Assembly (NCBI GenBank): GCA_002900535.1
Contig: MUGC01000001.1
Span: 1-35,238, forward strand
DNA: 35,238 nt
Direction of reading: 5' to 3'
From: Thermoplasmata archaeon M9B1D
GTDB taxonomy: Archaea; Thermoplasmatota; E2; DHVEG-1
Numbering within the stretch: position 1 is the first letter of the stretch; each line of letters opens with the position of its first letter. A program made the translations under genes and the position numbers. The notes beneath the pieces were generated by a model. The model had not been told where the DNA came from. It ran no database searches and saw only the letters and a program-made list of their open reading frames with translations. Shown piece by piece: positions 1-5,527 of this stretch.

Positions 1-144
1 TTTTTTGTCTTTCAATGTTTTATTTCCTATTAAATTTTTCAAAATTTCATTGCGGGGGGGAGAATTTATTGTAGCTTTCGGAAGAGTTTTGCAAATTTCA
101 TTCCAAATCGACATTAACTCTAAGATTATATCCCCCCCCTCTTT
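1..144. repeat. Left copy of the 144-bp terminal overlap
   Basis: These 144 bases are identical to 35095-35238, including a G7 and a C8 run. An open reading frame runs through the copy in frame from one end of the window to the other, so the simplest reading is that the sequence is circular and the overlap marks closure of the unit genome. A true physical terminal repeat cannot be excluded from sequence alone. Confidence 0.95.
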
Positions 145-501
145 AATATCATTATCATTATCATTATCATTATCATTATCATTATCGGGTTTTTTGGGTT
201 TTGTTGGGTTTTGTTGGGTTTCCAAAAAACCCACTGGGTTATTTGGGTTTTTTGGTCTTCCTCCTTGAGAACCATTGATTTTATTGCGTTCGCAAATCTT
301 TTTATATTTTTCATCATCTCTTTTAAACTGATTTACGAAAGGAGCAATTGCCATTTCTAATCCAAAATCCAAATTAGAAAGCGTACCATTTTTTTTGAAT
401 TGATAAATTGATTTTATAAATTTTCCAGCTTGTTCATCGGTCATTTTTTCCAAAATTTCTAAGCTGTCTAAATGTAATATAAAGCTATTTTTTTTTGTCA
501 T
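1..501 (-). CDS. Replication initiator/replisome organizer, N-terminal part (runs off left edge)
   Basis: This is the first 167 codons of a 219-residue protein whose last part lies at 34936-35094 once the circle is closed. The start is ATG at 501, followed directly by an A9 run. Residues 1-85 resemble the DUF6291 / phage replication-initiator N-terminal domain (DEQAGKFIKSIYQF, then KYKKICERNKINGSQGGRPK). Next comes an Asn/Pro-rich linker with six Asp-Asn pairs, then the C-terminal domain. The protein probably binds the phage origin and recruits the host helicase, as DnaD/replisome-organizer proteins of small phages do. A consensus-like promoter (603-630) and a folded leader (512-556) precede it. 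Family assignment is by motif only; the role is inferred from architecture. Confidence 0.75.
   Translation of the reverse strand, partial: MTKKNSFILHLDSLEILEKMTDEQAGKFIKSIYQFKKNGTLSNLDFGLEMAIAPFVNQFKRDDEKYKKICERNKINGSQGGRPKNPNNPVGFLETQQNPTKPKKPDNDNDNDNDNDNDIKEGGDIILELMSIWNEICKTLPKATINSPPRNEILKNLIGNKTLKDKK
151..186. repeat. Hexanucleotide microsatellite (ATTATC)x6 inside the replication gene
   Basis: Six exact tandem copies of ATTATC encode six Asp-Asn pairs in the linker between the two domains of the replication protein. Each unit is two codons, so copy-number changes would alter linker length without breaking the frame. Confidence 0.95.
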
Positions 502-511
502 ATCCCAAAAT

Positions 512-556
512 CTAGTTCAAGGGCGTAGAATTAAAGGAACTAGTCTTTAATTCTAC
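512..556 (-). promoter_or_regulatory. Interleaved inverted repeats in the replication-gene leader
   Basis: Two perfect inverted repeats are interleaved: CTAGTTC (512-518) with GAACTAG (537-543), and GTAGAATTAAAG (525-536) with CTTTAATTCTAC (545-556). The loop of each holds an arm of the other, so they form either a pseudoknot or two mutually exclusive hairpins. They sit 11 bases before the replication-gene start, in its transcribed leader, which suggests control of initiator expression or an origin element. No T-run follows on either strand. Confidence 0.6.
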
Positions 557-602
557 AAAATAAAGATGTAATGGAAAATAAAATTTATCTTCCCTTTATT
601 TC

Positions 603-630
603 ATATTAGAACAGATTTTTAATTTGTCAA
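603..630 (-). promoter_or_regulatory. Leftward promoter for the replication gene
   Basis: On the minus strand there is a perfect -35 (TTGACA, 625-630), a 16-base spacer and a -10 of TAATAT (603-608). Transcription would start near 596, about 95 bases before the replication-gene ATG at 501. Confidence 0.65.
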
Positions 631-641
631 TGGTTAATTTT

Positions 642-711
642 GGCACAATTGATAAGACTTTTGAGTGTGTGTGCCATTTTGATACAGGCACAATTTTAAC
701 TTGTGTTAGCC
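642..711. promoter_or_regulatory. Cluster of TTGTG-core sites upstream of the replication promoter
   Basis: GGCACAATT occurs at 642-650 and 687-695. The second is half of a dyad TGTGCC-N11-GGCACA (670-692). A related TTGTGTTAGCC lies at 701-711. Matching sites recur near the rightward early promoter (2081-2094 and 2178-2188). They look like operators for one shared regulator, or iteron-like origin repeats. No other gene lies in 502-735. Confidence 0.5.
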
Positions 712-735
712 TAAAAAGTTTTAATTTTGGTTAAT

Positions 736-1008
736 CTAATTTTTGTTTTTTTCTACGTTGATAATATTCTTTCTATATTCTTTCATATATTCCTTCTTAT
801 ATTCCTTATACTTATCAGTTTTCTGATATTTCTTCTGATATTCCTTATACTTATCAGTTTTCTGATATTCTTTATTATATTCTTTATTATATTCTTTATT
901 ACTTTCCAAAAAACATATTTTACATAAACTTTTATAACGCTTATAAAACTTTTCTGGATTACTCTCTCCGCATTCTCTACAAAGATGAGGTTTTAGTTTT
1001 CTTGGCAT
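736..1008 (-). CDS. Small zinc-finger protein with Lys-Glu-Tyr repeats
   Basis: A 90-residue protein. Residues 10-32 carry CRECG and CKIC pairs (C-x2-C, 17 residues, C-x2-C), like the N-terminal zinc module seen ahead of HNH nuclease domains. No HNH core follows. Instead the rest is a highly charged tract of KEY/KEYQK repeats, encoded by two exact 31-base copies at 800-830 and 839-869. It may be a nucleic-acid-binding protein or the remnant of a homing-type nuclease. It is the last gene of the short leftward operon starting at 1565. Function unknown. Confidence 0.6.
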   Translation of the reverse strand: MPRKLKPHLCRECGESNPEKFYKRYKSLCKICFLESNKEYNKEYNKEYQKTDKYKEYQKKYQKTDKYKEYKKEYMKEYRKNIINVEKNKN

Positions 1009-1009
1009 A

Positions 1010-1207
1010 TTATTTTAATTTATTAAGTAGTTCATTTAAGTTATAAACTTTACATCTTTTAAATATATTGAAAGGCAAACTCATTCTAAATTTATCAGCC
1101 TCTTCATAAGAATTAAAAATAGTTTCCTTTCCAAACATATCGAGAATTTCTATGTCTTTTTTACGACATTTTTCAGTATTTCTTATAACATAGCCTTTAT
1201 CATTCAT
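1010..1207 (-). CDS. Hypothetical protein, 65 aa
   Basis: A small mixed alpha/beta protein of unknown function. The pattern SYEEADKFRMSLPFNIFK is faintly similar to GLPFNMFK in the 380-residue protein at 32468-33610. Its ATG overlaps the stop of the 58-aa gene upstream (ATGA), and its stop lies just before the start of the zinc-finger gene at 1008, so it belongs to a compact four-gene leftward operon. Confidence 0.6.
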   Translation of the reverse strand: MNDKGYVIRNTEKCRKKDIEILDMFGKETIFNSYEEADKFRMSLPFNIFKRCKVYNLNELLNKLK

Positions 1208-1380
1208 TTTAATTTAAACTTTTTCTTTAATAAATAATTCATCATGGATTGTCTTAATTGTTCGGGAGAAGATAAAGCCTTATTTATCTCTTTCTCCTTC
1301 TCCTCCCTTTCAACTTCCCTAACTATCTCATCTAAACGCTTTTCTGCGTATGCTGATGAGTATTCTTCACTTCTATACAT
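1204..1380 (-). CDS. Hypothetical charged helical protein, 58 aa
   Basis: A short gene with a good start: AAAGGA lies just before ATG 1380, and the stop overlaps the next start by four bases. The protein begins MYRSEEYSSAYAEKRLDE, has a strongly charged Glu/Lys helix in the middle (EREEKEKE) and ends MNYLLKKKFKLK. It is probably all helical. Function unknown. Confidence 0.6.
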   Translation of the reverse strand: MYRSEEYSSAYAEKRLDEIVREVEREEKEKEINKALSSPEQLRQSMMNYLLKKKFKLK

Positions 1381-1382
1381 AT

Positions 1383-1565
1383 TTATCCTTTTTTATTGTT
1401 TAATTCCTCAAAACTTTTCCATTTTTGATTAGGCAATTTGACTCTTAAATCATTAGTCAAATTAGCAAAGATTATTTTAATGTCATCTAATAAATCGCTT
1501 AAGGATTGTCTTGAGTTATAAGAAGTAAATCTCTTTTCACTTCCATTTTCTAAATACACTAACAT
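1383..1565 (-). CDS. Hypothetical protein, 60 aa, first gene of leftward operon
   Basis: The start at ATG 1565 is set by a strong ribosome-binding site (AAGGGAGG, then AATT before ATG). The protein begins MLVYLENGSEKRF and contains a stretch SLSDLLDDIKIIFANL, predicted helical. It is the first gene behind the structured leader 1566-1791, so whatever the leader senses would act on it first. No family recognised. Confidence 0.65.
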   Translation of the reverse strand: MLVYLENGSEKRFTSYNSRQSLSDLLDDIKIIFANLTNDLRVKLPNQKWKSFEELNNKKG

Positions 1566-1791
1566 AATTCCTCCCTTTGTTATGAGGGGATTTCTCCCCT
1601 CTTGGAGAACAACGCTTTAAAACATTGCTCTCCGCCCATACGGTTGGTTGAATGAGTGGGGAGAGAGTGGTAATGCAACAATTAACAGAAATTATTGCCT
1701 CTTCCCCCACGTGAACCTAATTAAATGGTTTAATTATTTATATAACTCAATGTTATCTGTATAAATAATCAAGTTAAATTTTAATCAAGTA
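1566..1791 (-). ncRNA. Structured 5' leader RNA with four hairpins
   Basis: This untranslated stretch lies between the leftward promoter (1798-1825) and the first gene (1565). Read on the minus strand it can form four hairpins in order. A: 1734-1742 with 1760-1768, plus an inner TAAC/GTTA. B: 1656-1667 with 1699-1710, extended by GCAATAAT/ATTGTTGC (1691-1698 with 1675-1682). C: 1604-1614 with 1623-1633. D: 1584-1590 with 1595-1601, closed by a GAAA tetraloop. Hairpins B and C contain pairs that are G-U on the minus strand but would be A-C mismatches on the plus strand, which favours a minus-strand RNA. It is GC-richer than its surroundings. It may be a riboswitch, an antitermination element or a separate small RNA; I recognise no known class. 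Confidence 0.6.
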
Positions 1792-1797
1792 AACAAA

Positions 1798-1825
1798 TTA
1801 TTACATTATATTTCTGATTTGTCAA
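1798..1825 (-). promoter_or_regulatory. Leftward promoter for the small-gene operon 1565-736
   Basis: On the minus strand: TTGACA (1820-1825), a 16-base spacer, then TAATAA (1798-1803). The -35 context TTGACAAAT matches that of the replication promoter at 603-630, so the two are probably read by the same host sigma factor. Start of transcription near 1791. Confidence 0.6.
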
Positions 1826-1887
1826 CTTGCTTTATTTATAAGTGTTTATGATTAATGCTGTTTTATTTTGAGACGATATAAATTAGC

Positions 1888-1916
1888 TTGACTATTAGGA
1901 TTTACAAGTTCATAAT
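1888..1916 (+). promoter_or_regulatory. Rightward promoter of a short transcription unit
   Basis: TTGACT (1888-1893), a 17-base spacer and CATAAT (1911-1916) give a strong match to a housekeeping promoter. The next terminator on this strand is only about 100 bases on (1986-2018), so this defines a very short transcript. Confidence 0.6.
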
Positions 1917-1922
1917 GAGATT

Positions 1923-2018
1923 AACAATATTTTTTTTAAATTTCATAGTGTTTTTATTAATAATAATATTATTTATTATTGGTTTAAGTATCTACATTAA
2001 TTTGTAGATACTTTTTTT
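1923..2018 (+). ncRNA. Candidate small RNA of about 95 nt
   Basis: It is bounded by a consensus-like promoter (1888-1916) and a perfect intrinsic terminator (1986-2018). The body is A/U-rich with a long U tract near the 5' end and a short AU hairpin, as in many regulatory RNAs. An alternative is a 30-codon reading frame starting at ATG 1915 that encodes an almost wholly hydrophobic peptide (MRLTIFFLNFIVFLL...). That ATG overlaps the -10 box and has no good ribosome-binding site, so a non-coding RNA is preferred. It sits between the divergent early operons. Confidence 0.5.
1986..2018 (+). terminator. Intrinsic terminator
   Basis: AAGTATCTACA (1986-1996) pairs perfectly with TGTAGATACTT (2003-2013) over 11 bp with a 6-base loop, followed by a T run to 2018. 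There is no T-run in the other direction, so it acts on rightward transcription. Confidence 0.85.
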
Positions 2019-2080
2019 GTTAATCAGTAAATTCCACCAGTTCCCCCTACAAGATTCACTTTCATAGTTCGAATAACGTT

Positions 2081-2094
2081 AATTGTGCCTAGCC
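2081..2094. promoter_or_regulatory. Operator-like site TTGTGCCTAGCC upstream of the early promoter
   Basis: AATTGTGCCTAGCC is related to the sites at 642-650, 687-695 and 701-711, and is followed by TGTATCAAAAT (2104-2114), the reverse complement of ATTTTGATACA at 676-686. The same two words are therefore found near both early promoters. Confidence 0.45.
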
Positions 2095-2152
2095 AGATAA
2101 GTTGTATCAAAATAAAACTATGATTTATGTCCATTCTTTATTTATAGGCTAT

Positions 2153-2188
2153 TTGCTTATTTGTATTTATGATGTATAATTGTGTTAG
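2153..2188 (+). promoter_or_regulatory. Rightward early promoter with overlapping TTGTG site
   Basis: TTGCTT (2153-2158), a 16-base spacer and a perfect TATAAT (2175-2180) lie 43 bases before the first early gene. AATTGTGTTAG (2178-2188) overlaps the end of the -10 and the start point, as a repressor site would. The rest of 2019-2222 shows no other gene. Confidence 0.55.
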
Positions 2189-2222
2189 TTTGAATTAATT
2201 ATTAATATAAAAAAGGTATATA

Positions 2223-2477
2223 ATGAATAAAAAAAATGAAATAGAGATAAATGGTGAAGTTTATATTAAAAAATCGGCTATAAAATATGATAAAAAAGTA
2301 ATTAAAGAAATAAAATTAGGACACGACCTCGCATATAATCGCTACGACCAAAGGCTTAATTTAGAAACAGGCTTGTTATGGTTTAGAGATAAAAACTGCG
2401 AATGGGATTTTATTAAAACGGAATTAAGTAAAAAAATTGATAAGGAAAAGGAGAAAAATGTTAGAAACAATAAATAA
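2223..2477 (+). CDS. Hypothetical early protein, 84 aa
   Basis: First gene of the rightward early block, with AAGG ahead of ATG. The protein starts MNKKNEIEINGEVYIKKS, a pattern common in small phage early proteins, and ends in a charged Lys-rich helix. Its end overlaps the next gene by 20 bases. No function can be assigned. As the first early product it is a natural candidate for a host-takeover or anti-defence factor, but nothing in the sequence proves this. Confidence 0.6.
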   Translation: MNKKNEIEINGEVYIKKSAIKYDKKVIKEIKLGHDLAYNRYDQRLNLETGLLWFRDKNCEWDFIKTELSKKIDKEKEKNVRNNK

Positions 2478-2607
2478 CATAGCGCAAAATTGCGAAAATA
2501 TTCTCAAGATTATAGATGATATTGAGCAAGAACAAATAAACGCAATGTCAAGAAGTAATGACGATGATTTGCAAGATTTGGATTATTATTTACAGGAGGG
2601 GAAATAA
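2458..2607 (+). CDS. Hypothetical acidic protein, 49 aa
   Basis: A short gene with an AAGGAG site before ATG 2458 and a TAATG overlap with the next gene. The protein is acidic, especially in its second half (SNDDDLQDLDYYLQEGK), and predicted helical. Function unknown; reading frame, ribosome-binding site and coupling support it as real. Confidence 0.55.
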   Translation: MLETINNIAQNCENILKIIDDIEQEQINAMSRSNDDDLQDLDYYLQEGK

Positions 2608-2849
2608 TGGGATTTTTTAAATCATTATTTTGTAATCACGATTATAAATTAGTTAAAAGTAGTATAGGAACTTGGACAAAAAAAGGAGAACCATTTGATT
2701 ATTGCTTTTTTAATTCTCTAATTTGTAAAAAATGCAAAAAAACTAAAATAAAATGTTGGGGATTTGAAGCAAAAAAACATTGGATTTATCCACGTTTAAA
2801 ACAGAAATTGAATACTTATAAATGTAAAAATCATAAGGAGAAAAAATGA
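2607..2849 (+). CDS. Small zinc-binding protein, 80 aa
   Basis: A strong AGGAGGGG site precedes ATG 2607. The protein has the layout of a common small phage zinc protein: a Cys-x-His pair near the N-terminus (FCNHDYK, C9 and H11) and a Cys-x2-Cys pair (CKKCKK, near residues 40-43) that could together bind one zinc, then a basic C-terminus. It ends overlapping the ERF gene start (ATGA). Probably nucleic-acid or protein binding; no specific role visible. Confidence 0.6.
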   Translation: MGFFKSLFCNHDYKLVKSSIGTWTKKGEPFDYCFFNSLICKKCKKTKIKCWGFEAKKHWIYPRLKQKLNTYKCKNHKEKK

Positions 2850-3469
2850 ACAAAGTTGGAATATACGAAAAATTAGGCGCAATTCAAACTGAATTAAAAG
2901 CACCTAAAAATCAGTTTAACGCTTTTGGAAAATATAAATATAGAAGTTGCGAAGATATTTTGGAAGCATTAAAACCTTTGCTTTCTAAACACGGATTAAG
3001 TCTTGTAATAACTGATGATTTAATATTAATAGGTAGTAGGTATTACATAAAAGCAACTGCAACAATTTATGATATTAAAAATGAAGATAAAAAACTTTCC
3101 GCTTGTGCTTTTGCAAGAGAAGAAGAAAACAAAAAAGGACAAGACGGCTCACAGATTACAGGCTCAAGTTCAAGTTATGCTCGTAAATACGCGCTTAATG
3201 GCTTATTTTTGATTGATGATACAAAAGATAGTGACGGAACAAATAAACACGGAAAGGAAAAGAAAAAAGAGAAGATGAAAGATGTTGAAGCCAATAAAAT
3301 TGAAATTGATGAAGCTATTGAACACGCTCAAACAATAGAAGAAGTGCAAAAGACAAAAGAAGTTTATAAACATAAATGGAATTATTTAAAATTAAATTCA
3401 AAAGCCGATTATGATGAATTGATTGAGAAGGCAAAAAAGAAAATTGATTTATTAAAGGAGGAGAAATGA
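2846..3469 (+). CDS. erf: ERF-family single-strand annealing protein
   Basis: A 207-residue protein of the ERF superfamily, which anneals complementary single strands in phage recombination. Characteristic features are the early block YKYRSCEDILEALKPLL (residues about 31-48) and the conserved GSSSSYARKYALNGLFLIDD segment (about 105-125) followed by DTKDSD. The C-terminal 70 residues are charged and probably helical. It overlaps the exonuclease gene downstream (3466), forming an exonuclease-annealase pair like Red/RecET. It probably works on double-strand ends during replication and concatemer formation. Confidence 0.88.
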   Translation: MNKVGIYEKLGAIQTELKAPKNQFNAFGKYKYRSCEDILEALKPLLSKHGLSLVITDDLILIGSRYYIKATATIYDIKNEDKKLSACAFAREEENKKGQDGSQITGSSSSYARKYALNGLFLIDDTKDSDGTNKHGKEKKKEKMKDVEANKIEIDEAIEHAQTIEEVQKTKEVYKHKWNYLKLNSKADYDELIEKAKKKIDLLKEEK

Positions 3470-4089
3470 TTTACGCAATAGACATTGAAACAATACCAAA
3501 TGAAGAGGCAATTTGTTTATTACCGGAAGTAAAAGCAAAAGCAAATTTAAAAGACGAAAAAAAGATAAAAGAGGATATTGAGGCAAAAAGACAAATACAA
3601 ATAGAGAAAATGGCTCTTTGTCCCGAATTTGGCAAAATTGCTTGTATAGGAATTTATGGAGAGGATAAAAAAGAAGTTTTAGTTGGAGAAGAAAAAGAAA
3701 TATTACAAAAATTTTTATTTGAATTTTTACCAAATATAAATTTGGCACAAATTGTAACTTATAATGGAAAGGGGTTTGATTTTAATTTTATAATAAAACG
3801 TGCTTTGTATTATAGATTAGTTCGTATTTGGGAATTAAAAGTATGGTGCGATAAATATAATGCTACTAATATGCACGTGGATTTAATGTCTGAATATTGT
3901 AGATATGGAGAATATAAAAGCTTGGATTTATTAAGCGCTGTTTATTTAGGAGAAAAGAAAATTGAATTTGATGTCAAAGAAATTCCCGAATTGATGAAAA
4001 CCGAAGAAGGAATAAAAAAATTAAAAGAATATTGTTTAAAAGACTGTGAATTAACTTATAAATTAGCAAAAAAATTTGGATATGAATAA
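3466..4089 (+). CDS. DEDDy 3'-5' exonuclease (PolB-exonuclease-like)
   Basis: A 207-residue protein of the RNase H-like DEDD exonuclease fold, close to the predicted PolB-like 3'-5' exonuclease family. Exo I is DIET with D6 and E8. Exo II is YNGKGFDF around residues 99-106. Exo III is Y189-x3-D193 in EYCLKDCEL, which makes it the DEDDy type. It lies directly behind the ERF gene with a four-base overlap, so it probably supplies single-stranded ends for annealing or trims recombination intermediates. It has no polymerase domain. Confidence 0.82.
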   Translation: MIYAIDIETIPNEEAICLLPEVKAKANLKDEKKIKEDIEAKRQIQIEKMALCPEFGKIACIGIYGEDKKEVLVGEEKEILQKFLFEFLPNINLAQIVTYNGKGFDFNFIIKRALYYRLVRIWELKVWCDKYNATNMHVDLMSEYCRYGEYKSLDLLSAVYLGEKKIEFDVKEIPELMKTEEGIKKLKEYCLKDCELTYKLAKKFGYE

Positions 4090-4300
4090 CAATAAAGAAT
4101 ACGTAAAAATAACAGATAAACAAGGCGAATTATTACCGCTAAGAAAAATTATAAAGAAGATAATCAATTTAACTTACAAGCTTAAATTGATACCTACTGA
4201 AGCTTGTAAAAAGCTTAAAATTGGTAGGGCTACTTTTTATCGATATGCTGATAAGAAGAATTTTAATAAAAAAAAGAGGAGAAATAATGTTAAAAAATAG
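4082..4300 (+). CDS. Small helix-turn-helix DNA-binding protein
   Basis: A 72-residue protein. ATG 4082 overlaps the end of the exonuclease gene; a TTG two codons upstream is possible but less likely. The segment PTEACKKLKIGRATFYRYAD (about residues 37-56) is a clear helix-turn-helix with a recognition helix like that of Fis/invertase-type or MerR-like small regulators. It is followed by a very basic tail. It is one of two candidates in the genome for the regulator of the TTGTG sites. Position in the early block suggests a transcription regulator. Confidence 0.6.
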   Translation: MNNNKEYVKITDKQGELLPLRKIIKKIINLTYKLKLIPTEACKKLKIGRATFYRYADKKNFNKKKRRNNVKK

Positions 4301-4487
4301 AAAAAAAATACTAAATAAAATATTTCAAACTAATTTAATAATATTCTATTTTTGTTTAATAATTTTACTTTTAGTAAGCGTTAGTCAATTAAGAGAAACG
4401 CAAATATTTAATATTTGTGTAATAATTTTTAAAATAACCGGTTGTTTAATACCAATCTTAAAAATAATAGAAATTTGGATTGAATGA
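4287..4487 (+). CDS. Small membrane protein with two predicted helices
   Basis: ATG 4287 is chosen because AAGAGGAG lies just upstream; an upstream start in the same frame would lie inside the HTH gene. The 66-residue protein has a basic N-terminus (MLKNRKKILNK), a hydrophobic helix (LIIFYFCLIILLLVSV) and a second hydrophobic stretch near the C-terminus. Early membrane proteins of phages often act in superinfection exclusion, but no such role can be shown here. Confidence 0.5.
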   Translation: MLKNRKKILNKIFQTNLIIFYFCLIILLLVSVSQLRETQIFNICVIIFKITGCLIPILKIIEIWIE

Positions 4488-4981
4488 AAGAATTTATAAT
4501 TAAAGGAACAAGAGATTTTACTGAACTAGAAGACGAAATCGGCATAAGAAAAGCTAAAATCTTCACAGAAACAGGCATTGAACCTTTTGTTGTAATCATA
4601 AAAAGTATAGAGGCTTGGAAAACAAATAAGCAAAATAAATGTTTCCATAGCTTGCTTAATCTTTTCTTTCGCTCTGGTTGTTTCTCTCAACAAGCAAACA
4701 ATGTTGATGAGTTAAAGAATTACTACAAAAATAAAATAGGATTGATTAAATGCTATTTGTATTTTAATGGGGAAAAGATGATTAAGGTTAAGGAAAAGAA
4801 CGAGATACCTGCTCACTATCCTCAACGAGCAAGATTTAAAATTTTGGATAGCTGGAGTAATGCAACGAAGAAACAAGCAAGAGATGGAATTGATTTGTTG
4901 ATTGCAGAAATGAAGATGAGCGGGATTGAACAAACAAGTTATTGTAAGGAGTTCAACGAGATTATTAAAAAATTGGAGTAA
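4484..4981 (+). CDS. Possible NinB/Orf-like recombination accessory protein
   Basis: A 165-residue protein whose layout (KTNKQNKCFHSLL near residue 46, then SWSNATKKQARDGIDLL and a final helical segment) resembles a family of phage proteins next to recombination genes, of the NinB/Orf or DUF1367 kind. These are linked to single-strand-binding-protein and recombinase loading. The neighbourhood (annealase and exonuclease upstream, nuclease downstream) fits. The assignment is tentative and based on pattern and context only. It overlaps the previous gene by four bases. Confidence 0.4.
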   Translation: MKEFIIKGTRDFTELEDEIGIRKAKIFTETGIEPFVVIIKSIEAWKTNKQNKCFHSLLNLFFRSGCFSQQANNVDELKNYYKNKIGLIKCYLYFNGEKMIKVKEKNEIPAHYPQRARFKILDSWSNATKKQARDGIDLLIAEMKMSGIEQTSYCKEFNEIIKKLE

Positions 4982-4992
4982 GTAAAAAAAAT

Positions 4993-5169
4993 ATGATAGC
5001 AAAAGATGATAGAATAGGTTTTAAAATTTCAAAAAATCTAAAACAAAAATTTAAAAAGGCGATTGAGTCAGACGATAAATATATACAAAAAGAATATTCC
5101 CAATGTATGTGCGATTTAATAGAAGCTTATGTTAAAAAAATGGAGAAAATAATAAAAAGGAAAGTATGA
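4993..5169 (+). CDS. Ribbon-helix-helix-like small regulator, 58 aa
   Basis: The protein opens MIAKDDRIGFKISKNLKQKF: a short strand followed by a helix, then a second helix YSQCMCDLIEAYVKKM. This is the usual pattern of Arc/MetJ-type ribbon-helix-helix dimers. The stop overlaps the next ATG (5166). It could be a DNA-binding repressor of phage promoters, for example at the TTGTG sites or at the repeats at 5917-5953, but this link is inference. Confidence 0.5.
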   Translation: MIAKDDRIGFKISKNLKQKFKKAIESDDKYIQKEYSQCMCDLIEAYVKKMEKIIKRKV

Positions 5170-5339
5170 AATACGATAAAAACGAAGTAAAAGAAGCTTG
5201 GGATTTAGCTTGTGATATAAAAGAAGACGCAAGTACAGAATTTTTATTACAAGCAACTTGCGATATTTTAAGAGAAAAATATAAAGATAAATATAACGAT
5301 ATTTGCGGTTGGGACGTTGCAGAAATTTTGGAGGAATAA
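5166..5339 (+). CDS. Hypothetical acidic helical protein, 57 aa
   Basis: A small gene overlapping its neighbours on both sides (ATGA with the gene before, TAATG with the gene after), which supports translation. The protein begins MKYDKNEVKEAWDLACDIKE, is acidic and probably all helical, and has four cysteines. No family recognised. Confidence 0.55.
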   Translation: MKYDKNEVKEAWDLACDIKEDASTEFLLQATCDILREKYKDKYNDICGWDVAEILEE

Positions 5340-5524
5340 TGTTTAAATTTTTAAAATATATAAAACTAATTAAAAAAATTAAAAAACTAATACAAAATGA
5401 AAAAGAAGTTTTAAATATTTTGCAAAAGGCAGAAAGAGGCACTCATACTTTCGATATAGAGTTAAAAACAAAGATCGCAAAAGAAAAAATAAAAATGTTA
5501 AAAAAATTAATAAAAGAGGAATAA
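5339..5524 (+). CDS. Hypothetical basic helical protein, 61 aa
   Basis: ATG 5339 is preferred over an upstream start because of the TAATG coupling and the TTGGAGG sequence just before it. The N-terminus MFKFLKYIKLIKKIKKLI is an amphipathic, strongly basic helix, and the C-terminus is also Lys-rich. It could bind nucleic acid or a membrane surface. Function unknown. Confidence 0.5.
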   Translation: MFKFLKYIKLIKKIKKLIQNEKEVLNILQKAERGTHTFDIELKTKIAKEKIKMLKKLIKEE

Positions 5525-5527
5525 GTT

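Noticed and set aside
5..268. Rightward reading frame of 87 codons at the left end with Ser-Leu repeats
   Set aside because: It is the antisense shadow of the replication gene, and its repeats come from the ATTATC array.
727..927. Rightward frame rich in Phe and Ile that looks like a membrane protein
   Set aside because: It is the complement of the Lys-Glu-Tyr repeat gene; T-rich antisense strands encode hydrophobic residues by default.
1348..1356. CTGATGAG, the core word of a hammerhead ribozyme
   Set aside because: No GAAAC partner or flanking stems follow, and the site lies in a well-supported gene on the other strand.
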